A stretch of DNA of 10,884 nt, from positions 1 to 10,884 of the forward strand of contig USKE01000047.1 in the NCBI GenBank assembly GCA_900555165.1, in the 5' to 3' direction. This document shows positions 6,016-10,884 of the stretch, in pieces. This stretch comes from an uncultured Porphyromonadaceae bacterium. GTDB taxonomy: Bacteria > Bacteroidota > Bacteroidia > Bacteroidales > Muribaculaceae. Every line of letters begins with the position of its first letter. Position 1 is the stretch's first letter. The notes beneath the pieces were generated by a model, which saw only the letters and a list, made by a program, of their open reading frames with translations, made no database searches and was not told where the DNA came from. The translations under genes were made by a program, and so were the position numbers.

Positions 6016-7197
6016 TCAGAAGATGATCTGCAGACGTGCCTCGATGGTGTTGACGTGGCGTTTGGGCACCAGGCCGTCAACGTAGCGGTCGCGTACCATG
6101 GTGTACGAGTAGCGCAGACGGGCCAGCATCCACTTGTTGATGTAATAGTTGAAAGTGCACGACGCATCCTGCGAGATACCGCCGAAGATTCCGGCGCTGC
6201 GGTCTGATGCATTGGTGTAATTGTAGGCCACTACCATTTCAAGCGACTTCGGGGCGGGTGTGGCCATACCGCAGTCGGCGTGGCTGTAACCGTAGTTGCC
6301 GCCGATGGCCAGCCAGCGCAGCATGCCGTAGGCACCCTGGGCCGTGTAGTTGCCCAGACCACCCTTGCGGGCCACATTCATGTAGTAATACTGAGCCTCA
6401 AGAGCCATGTTGTTGTGAATGAACAGCAGTTCGGGGGTCATCTTGAACAGGCCGCGGGCATCGGTGATGTTGGCCTGCAGAGCCGTGACTTTCGATACGC
6501 GGGTGGGGAAGTTGGCCGAATACTGGAATCCGGTGTGGTCGTAGGCCGTGGGCGAGGTGTAGTTAAACGCCCAGCCGATCTGGAATGCGTTGCCGGCCTC
6601 GGTCATCGGGCGCCATACCAGGCGGGTCTGCGCGCCCCAGCCGTTCTTGCCCAGGGTATTGGCGGCGTTCGAAGCTGCCGCGCCTTCGAGGAATACCGTT
6701 GTCCCGGCAAAAAACTTGGCCTTGTCATAGACCCACATAAGGCCCAGATAACGCGGGTTGGCATAGAAGAACTCGTTTGAAGTGGGCTCCTCGTATGAGG
6801 GTTTCATCGACGAGCTGGTCTCGGAGTTCAGGCCGAACTGCGGCACGAAGTAGCCGAGTCTCAGCAGGTTGGCGGCGTTGAAGTCATATTCCAGATAGAT
6901 ATCCTTGAGGCCGACTTTCGCATTGGCGAAACCTATATCGATTTTGGCCTTCCACTTGCCGTACGAGGCCTTGGCGCCAAGACGCACATCGGCGATCGTG
7001 CCGCCGTCTACAAATTTCTTGTCTGAACTTTCGGCGTCATCGTCGGGCAGGGCGTCGTTGCCCCCCATGTATACCGCGCCGTCCATGAGGATTCGGCCGG
7101 TGGGCTGGATCTTGAACTGAGGTTTCGCGTCATCCTGCGCCATAGCCGCAGATGCGCCGAGCACCAGTGCCAGCATCGTGATTGATAGAGTCTTCAT
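6016..7197 (-). CDS. OprO/OprP-type phosphate-selective porin
   Basis: This 393-residue protein has a clear signal peptide (MKTLSITMLALVLGASAAMA, then QDD) and the layout of the OprO/OprP (phosphate/polyphosphate-selective porin) family. After FKIQPTGRILMDGA come strands ADVRLGAKASYGKWKAKIDI and KVGLKDIYLEYDF, then LLRLGYFVPQFGLN, a signature segment of that family; late strands such as LARLRYSYTMV follow, ending RLQIIF with a terminal Phe. It should be an outer-membrane channel for anions. No consensus promoter is visible in the 56 bp before it, which suggests cotranscription with the acid phosphatase gene upstream. A strong terminator follows. The phosphate specificity is from family knowledge; the binding residues were not verified. 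Confidence 0.82.
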   Translation of the reverse strand: MKTLSITMLALVLGASAAMAQDDAKPQFKIQPTGRILMDGAVYMGGNDALPDDDAESSDKKFVDGGTIADVRLGAKASYGKWKAKIDIGFANAKVGLKDIYLEYDFNAANLLRLGYFVPQFGLNSETSSSMKPSYEEPTSNEFFYANPRYLGLMWVYDKAKFFAGTTVFLEGAAASNAANTLGKNGWGAQTRLVWRPMTEAGNAFQIGWAFNYTSPTAYDHTGFQYSANFPTRVSKVTALQANITDARGLFKMTPELLFIHNNMALEAQYYYMNVARKGGLGNYTAQGAYGMLRWLAIGGNYGYSHADCGMATPAPKSLEMVVAYNYTNASDRSAGIFGGISQDASCTFNYYINKWMLARLRYSYTMVRDRYVDGLVPKRHVNTIEARLQIIF

Positions 7198-7253
7198 AAT
7201 CCTGATGAATTTTTACCTTAGATATATTATTTGAACTTACGTATCTCCGGGTG

Positions 7254-8072
7254 TCAGTCGGTAGTGGTGGGTGTGGGTACCGGGGTGCCCTTGGCTACCT
7301 TGCCGGCTTTCTTGAGCTGGCGGAATTCGGCCTTTGCCTTCTCAAGCTGAGCCTGGAAACCGGGGTCGGCATGCAGACGGGCCACTGTGACGGCTCCGGT
7401 GATTCGGCCGGCGTCGACATCGCTCTGGAAGTGGTAACCGCAGATCACGCGGCTCTCGCCCATCTCATAACCGCGTTTCAAAATCTCGTTCTGGCGCTCG
7501 GGGTTGATTTCGGCCAGCACAAGGGCTGTGGCCCAGCCAATCGATGTGTGGCCCGAGGGATACGAGCCGTTGGTCGAGAGTTCTGCCTGCTGTTCGGGGT
7601 TGCATGTATCCTCGTTGTAGAACGAGAAGGGGCGCTGGCGATTATAGTGATTCTTGGCCTCGCGAGTGCCGAGGTCGCCGGCATCCTCGCGCATCCCCAC
7701 GATAAGTTTCAGAATCTCGGGGGTATTCTCGTCGATCTCCACGCCGAAAGCCTCAGAGAAAGCCTCGGGAACGCCGTTGCCTTCTACATGGGCATCCTTG
7801 AACGCCTGGTCGCCGCGCGGGGTGTTGCGCATTGTCTTGCCCCAGTTGTAGCGGGCCTGGTCGTTGAGGAACGTGATTGACGCGCCATCGGGCGGAGCGG
7901 GCAACAGCAGCATCGAGTTGGGCACGTCACCCTCCTGCAGGAAAAACAGATCGGGATTGGTGCGGTGATCCTTGACCTTTTTCGCCGGCTCCTGGGCGGC
8001 AACGGTCAGTGACGCGGTAATGAACAGGGCGATAGCGCCCACACGAGAGATAGTGGCAAAACAGTTTTTCAT
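7254..8072 (-). CDS. class A (PhoN-type) periplasmic acid phosphatase, PAP2 superfamily
   Basis: With the start at 8072 the protein has 272 residues and a signal peptide (hydrophobic stretch VGAIALFITASLTVAA, cleavage near residue 26). All three parts of the PAP2 phosphatase signature are present with class A spacing: K140-x6-R147-P148, P172-SGH-175 and S207-R208-x5-H214-x3-D218. H214 is the expected nucleophile and H175 the acid/base. Class A enzymes release inorganic phosphate from many monoesters in the periplasm. The frame is open further upstream to 8177, but only the ATG at 8072 puts the hydrophobic segment at the right distance for secretion. The C-terminus is a Lys/Ala-rich helix and a short PTPTTTD tail. 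The gene precedes the phosphate porin on the same strand with a 56-bp gap and no terminator between, so the two probably form an operon for phosphate uptake. Confidence 0.88.
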   Translation of the reverse strand: MKNCFATISRVGAIALFITASLTVAAQEPAKKVKDHRTNPDLFFLQEGDVPNSMLLLPAPPDGASITFLNDQARYNWGKTMRNTPRGDQAFKDAHVEGNGVPEAFSEAFGVEIDENTPEILKLIVGMREDAGDLGTREAKNHYNRQRPFSFYNEDTCNPEQQAELSTNGSYPSGHTSIGWATALVLAEINPERQNEILKRGYEMGESRVICGYHFQSDVDAGRITGAVTVARLHADPGFQAQLEKAKAEFRQLKKAGKVAKGTPVPTPTTTD

Positions 8073-8128
8073 ATCTGGTTGAAGTTTAAGATTTCGCATC
8101 AATATAATGAAACGGAGCCCCCGATTAA

Positions 8129-8157
8129 GGGAGGACGATACCATGACGGCAATATTA
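8129..8157 (-). other. stretch upstream of the acid phosphatase with a weak promoter match
   Basis: TAATATTG (8157-8150, minus strand) matches TAnnTTTG with one mismatch, and a TTG lies 17 nt further upstream. It is the best -7 candidate I see for the phosphatase-porin operon, giving a leader of about 70 nt. The spacing is short, so this is only a possibility. Confidence 0.3.
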
Positions 8158-8244
8158 CATTTATGATACTTTAACAACTTCTATAACCATTGGTTTAACA
8201 CCGCGCCTATGTTATTTAACATTTTTGAAACATTTATGACACAA

Positions 8245-8282
8245 GCGCACCCTTTCGCGGCTGACGCCGCAAAAGAGTGCGC
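8245..8282 (-). terminator. long hairpin between tamL-like gene and phosphatase
   Basis: Arms 8245-8261 and 8266-8282 are 17 bp long around a 4-nt loop (GTCA on the minus strand). At two positions the arms pair only as G-U in minus-strand RNA; in plus-strand RNA they would be C-A mismatches. The structure is therefore built for the transcript of the tamL-like gene, about 217 nt behind its stop. The following U-tract is weak (TTGTGTC), so it may be a terminator or a 3'-end stabilising stem. Confidence 0.65.
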
Positions 8283-8354
8283 AAAATTAACTTAAATTTC
8301 TTAAACGGGCAAATGCCCCTTGAAAGCAGGCGCCCTTTTGGGGAGTGGATAGGG

Positions 8355-8462
8355 TCTTTAAAGTCTTTAAAGTCCTTAGAGTCCTTAGCGCCCCTAATGA
8401 CCTTAATGACCTTAATGACCTTAAAGACCCTAAAGTCCTTAAAGACCCTAAAGACCTTAAAG
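8355..8462. repeat. array B: 12 units of the same 9-bp repeat
   Basis: Twelve 9-bp units are tandem and in register: TCTTTAAAG (twice), TCCTTAGAG, TCCTTAGCG, CCCCTAATG, ACCTTAATG (twice), ACCTTAAAG, ACCCTAAAG, TCCTTAAAG, ACCCTAAAG and ACCTTAAAG, with a decayed thirteenth unit after them. Several units are identical to those of array A. It lies 36 bp behind the stop codon of the tamL-like gene. Frames are open through it on both strands only because 9 is a multiple of 3. Confidence 0.9.
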
Positions 8463-8498
8463 ACCCTGGCCCCAAACCCACGCTCAAAGCACCCCGGT

Positions 8499-10796
8499 TC
8501 AGAAGGGGTAGCCGATTGCCAGATGGAAGGCCAGCGAGTTCTTGAACGAGGTCATGTTGTAATAGCCGCGCTTGCCGGTATCGTAGGGGGCGTGGATGCC
8601 CACGCCGAGGTCGCCGCGCAACACGAGCATGCCGATGTCGAAACGCAGGCCCACGCCCGTGCCGAGGGCGATATCCTTCAGGAATGTGCTCGCTTTCAGT
8701 TCGCCGCCGGGACGCAGGGGGTCTTTCTTCAGCAGCCAGACGTTGCCGGCGTCAACGAACAGCGCGCCATGCAGGGGGCCGACGATGGGGAAACGGTACT
8801 CAACGTTAAACTCGAACTTGAATGTACCGGTCTGGTCGAAATAGGTGTCGCGGATCGACTTCGGCGGCCGGTAACTGCCCGGGCCGAGCGAGCGCACGGT
8901 GAACGCGCGTATGGAGTTGGCGCCCCCGACATAGAACTGCTCGGCATACGGAACCTCAGATGCATTGCCATAGGCATGCGCCGCACCCACAGCCACGCGC
9001 GACACAAGCCAGTTGTCGCCGCGGAAACGGTGCCCGTAGACAAGCTGGGTCGTACCCTTTATGAACTGCGAGAAGGGGGTGCCGAACAGTTTCTTCTCGC
9101 CATGCTGACCGGCAAGCTGGTAGATGCTCCAGAAAAGGTTGCCAGCCTCGGTGACCGAGAACTGCCAGTTCAGGGTGTTGTCTGACCCGAAGGAAGTGTC
9201 ATACATATATGAATATGACAGCTGGGGGATGAACTGGCTGCGGAACGACAGCGCGATGGCCGGGTTCACGTTTATGATTGAGTCGAAGACCTCGGTGGTC
9301 TTCATCAGTTTCGTATAGGTGAGCTTGAACGGGGTGAGCGTATGCGACGAGTGTCGCGACGACTGCCAGTCGTAGCTGAACGACATGTTGAACTGTGCCA
9401 TCTTGAAGTAGTGCGGACGGTTGAGCACATCGGCGTTCAGCGAGAAACGGGTCCAGTTCAGGTTGCGGTTGCGCCGCTTTATGAACCCCGGCGCCAGCAT
9501 GCGCGGCACGGCAAGCGACGTGGTGATGCCCAGCTCGTATGAGTTGAACACCGACGAGGCATGCTTGCCCGTCTGCCACTCGTAGTTGCCGGTGAGGGTG
9601 ACACCGAACTGCTCCCCTCCCCCGAAAATGTTGTGGTTGGTGACGCCCAGCAGCACACCCGGACCGATGTATGAGTTCGACTTCGACGAGGCGTTCAGCT
9701 CTATGGTGGCCTCAAGGGGCACGTCGAACGTGCACGACACCAGCACGTCGAGTGTCGGGTCCTTGGCCGCCGTGTCGGGCACCACGTTTATGTCTATGGC
9801 GTTGAAGATGCCCAGGCGCGCCAGACGTGTCTGTGTGGAGTTCATGCGGCGCACCGAGAAATATTGCCCCTTGCGGAAGGTTATGCACTCGGGCAGCAAC
9901 TGCGGGCGCAGACGCGACGGTTTCATCTGTATCAGCGTGCCACGTGAGGTCTCTATGGTGTCGGGCGTCCCGCCCCCCTTGTTGCGGAAGGCGTACATGG
10001 TCACCTTGCCGGTGCGGTAGCGCGCCAGCATCGGTGCCGGAATGTTGTTAGCCAGCATCATGCGCAGAGCAATTTTCGTGGGCGCCATCAGCGAGTCGGC
10101 CAGATACTCGATGTAGTCGGGACGGAAGAAATAATATCCCCTGTTACGCAGAGCGTTGGTGATGCGCGTGCGGGCCACCGACAGAGAGTCGACACTGTAG
10201 CGCATCCCCGGTTTCAGGTAGGGATCCTTGCGGGCCACCGAGTCGATCAGGTGGTTCAGCATGCAGGTGTCGGGCAGAAACTCTATGGAATCAAGATGAT
10301 ACGCCGGCCCGGTCTCGATATCGTAGATTATGGAGCCTTTCTTCGGATTCTTCCCCTGCACGAGGCTGTATGTGGCGTGTCCGCGGAAGAAACCGCTGTT
10401 GTCAAGAATCTCGTCGACCGATTTCACACGCAGCTCAGGCCGCACGTCCGACACCAGCACAGGCTGGGTCACCAGTTTGTTGTAGACCCACTTTTTCAGT
10501 CCCCCCTTTGGTTCGGGGCCGCTGTTGTAGACCCAGAGGCCGAGCGGAAAAGGAATCCTCATCGACGAAGAGCCGAACAGCGCGTTGTTCGGCGGGTACG
10601 CCACGGCCGAATTTATGGCCGAGGCCACCGCCTCGGGAGCCTTCGAGCCGTCGGGGGTCTCGATGCGCACTTTCTTTATGCCGGTGTAGAGCACCTCACC
10701 CTCGGGGATACGTTTCGTGGTCGAGCATGCCGACAGCAGTCCGGCGACGGCAATCACCGCCACGAGTCTCACAAATATGTCAGTCGGCTTTTTCAT
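8499..10796 (-). CDS. tamL: TamL-type Omp85 outer-membrane lipoprotein (BamA/TamA family)
   Basis: This 765-residue protein starts with a lipoprotein signal peptide (MKKPTDIFVRLVAVIAVAGLLSAC) and lipobox LSAC with Cys24. That is characteristic of the Bacteroidetes TamA homologue TamL rather than of BamA, which is not a lipoprotein. The region after Cys24 to about residue 350 corresponds to POTRA-type periplasmic domains (segments such as GIKKVRIET, LDSIEFLPDT, LGIFNAIDINVVPD). The rest is the 16-strand barrel, including GGANSIRAF (I629 to F632), the counterpart of the Omp85 VRGF/Y motif in loop 6, and the C-terminal AFHLAIGYPF. The family helps place outer-membrane proteins or build the envelope together with TamB; no tamB is seen in this window. 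The start overlaps the end of an upstream gene by 17 bp in another frame, so it is probably the downstream member of an operon. Array B follows the stop codon. Confidence 0.87.
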   Translation of the reverse strand: MKKPTDIFVRLVAVIAVAGLLSACSTTKRIPEGEVLYTGIKKVRIETPDGSKAPEAVASAINSAVAYPPNNALFGSSSMRIPFPLGLWVYNSGPEPKGGLKKWVYNKLVTQPVLVSDVRPELRVKSVDEILDNSGFFRGHATYSLVQGKNPKKGSIIYDIETGPAYHLDSIEFLPDTCMLNHLIDSVARKDPYLKPGMRYSVDSLSVARTRITNALRNRGYYFFRPDYIEYLADSLMAPTKIALRMMLANNIPAPMLARYRTGKVTMYAFRNKGGGTPDTIETSRGTLIQMKPSRLRPQLLPECITFRKGQYFSVRRMNSTQTRLARLGIFNAIDINVVPDTAAKDPTLDVLVSCTFDVPLEATIELNASSKSNSYIGPGVLLGVTNHNIFGGGEQFGVTLTGNYEWQTGKHASSVFNSYELGITTSLAVPRMLAPGFIKRRNRNLNWTRFSLNADVLNRPHYFKMAQFNMSFSYDWQSSRHSSHTLTPFKLTYTKLMKTTEVFDSIINVNPAIALSFRSQFIPQLSYSYMYDTSFGSDNTLNWQFSVTEAGNLFWSIYQLAGQHGEKKLFGTPFSQFIKGTTQLVYGHRFRGDNWLVSRVAVGAAHAYGNASEVPYAEQFYVGGANSIRAFTVRSLGPGSYRPPKSIRDTYFDQTGTFKFEFNVEYRFPIVGPLHGALFVDAGNVWLLKKDPLRPGGELKASTFLKDIALGTGVGLRFDIGMLVLRGDLGVGIHAPYDTGKRGYYNMTSFKNSLAFHLAIGYPF

Positions 10797-10884
10797 TCTC
10801 TGTCTGTTGCTGGGTTGATTTTGCGGGTGTAGCGTCAGCCTTGTCAGTGACTGCCGGAGAGGCCGGCGCGGGCGCGCGCAGAAC
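10780..10884 (-). CDS. 3' end of an upstream gene, product unknown (partial)
   Basis: One minus-strand frame is open from the window edge to TGA 10782-10780, giving 34 residues that end in TPAKSTQQQTENEKAD. The Ala/Pro-rich and then polar, charged composition resembles a disordered C-terminal tail. It runs 17 bp into the tamL-like gene, which suggests coupled translation. The other two minus frames have early stops or less protein-like sequence. I recall RNA methyltransferase genes preceding such Omp85 genes in other Bacteroidales, but nothing in these 34 residues proves that. Confidence 0.5.
   Translation of the reverse strand, partial: VLRAPAPASPAVTDKADATPAKSTQQQTENEKAD

Noticed and set aside
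4347..8462. Telomere-like TTTAGGG strings in the 9-bp arrays on the minus strand
   Set aside because: The period is 9 bp, not 7, units vary, and the arrays are internal and intergenic, so the likeness to plant-type telomere repeats is coincidental.
8277..9185. Plus-strand open frame of 302 codons through array B
   Set aside because: It is array B plus antisense of the tamL-like gene, with no protein signature; a frame on the other strand is open through the array as well.

Overview
The window looks like a chromosome segment from a Bacteroidales bacterium, perhaps of the Muribaculaceae type. Four genes carry near-perfect Bacteroidetes promoters (TTG or TTTG, 19-20 nt, then TAnnTTTG). Start codons mostly lack a Shine-Dalgarno sequence. 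The outer-membrane protein families present (a TamL-type Omp85 lipoprotein, an OmpP1/FadL protein and an OprO/OprP-type porin) are typical of that phylum. Apart from one gene at the left edge, everything is on the minus strand.

Left part (1-4268). A plus-strand gene for a 13 x 11-residue repeat protein (LEA-group-3-like) runs to 608. Its 5' end is disturbed by a run of 15 C, which puts the repeat region out of frame with the proline-rich frame before it. A bidirectional hairpin terminator follows. Next, on the minus strand, is an Mrr-type restriction gene. It is complete in length and catalytic motifs but interrupted by one in-frame TAG. Upstream of it lies an AT-rich two-gene restriction-modification cassette: a putative PD-(D/E)XK endonuclease and an N6-adenine methyltransferase overlapping by ATGA. 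The cassette starts directly behind a tRNA-Leu(CAA) gene, and its promoter predicts an almost leaderless mRNA. This is the accessory part of the window.

Middle and right part (4268-10884). A 9-bp repeat array sits between the tRNA and the 3' end of an OmpP1/FadL transporter gene. Further right come a strong terminator, an OprO/OprP-type phosphate porin, and a periplasmic class A acid phosphatase 56 bp upstream of the porin. The last two look like a phosphate-acquisition operon. A second 9-bp array of the same family follows the stop codon of the tamL-like gene. The tamL-like gene overlaps the end of an upstream gene that is cut by the window edge.

Main points of interest: (i) the amber codon in an otherwise intact mrr beside an incoming adenine methyltransferase, which suggests the methylation-dependent nuclease may have been disarmed to tolerate the new methylation; (ii) the poly-C switch-like tract in the 11-mer repeat gene; (iii) two related 9-bp arrays, each directly behind an outer-membrane protein gene; (iv) an endonuclease I cannot assign to a named family, with a nearly leaderless transcript. 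All nine stop codons of real genes here are TGA, and the only TAG in a gene's frame is the one inside mrr.
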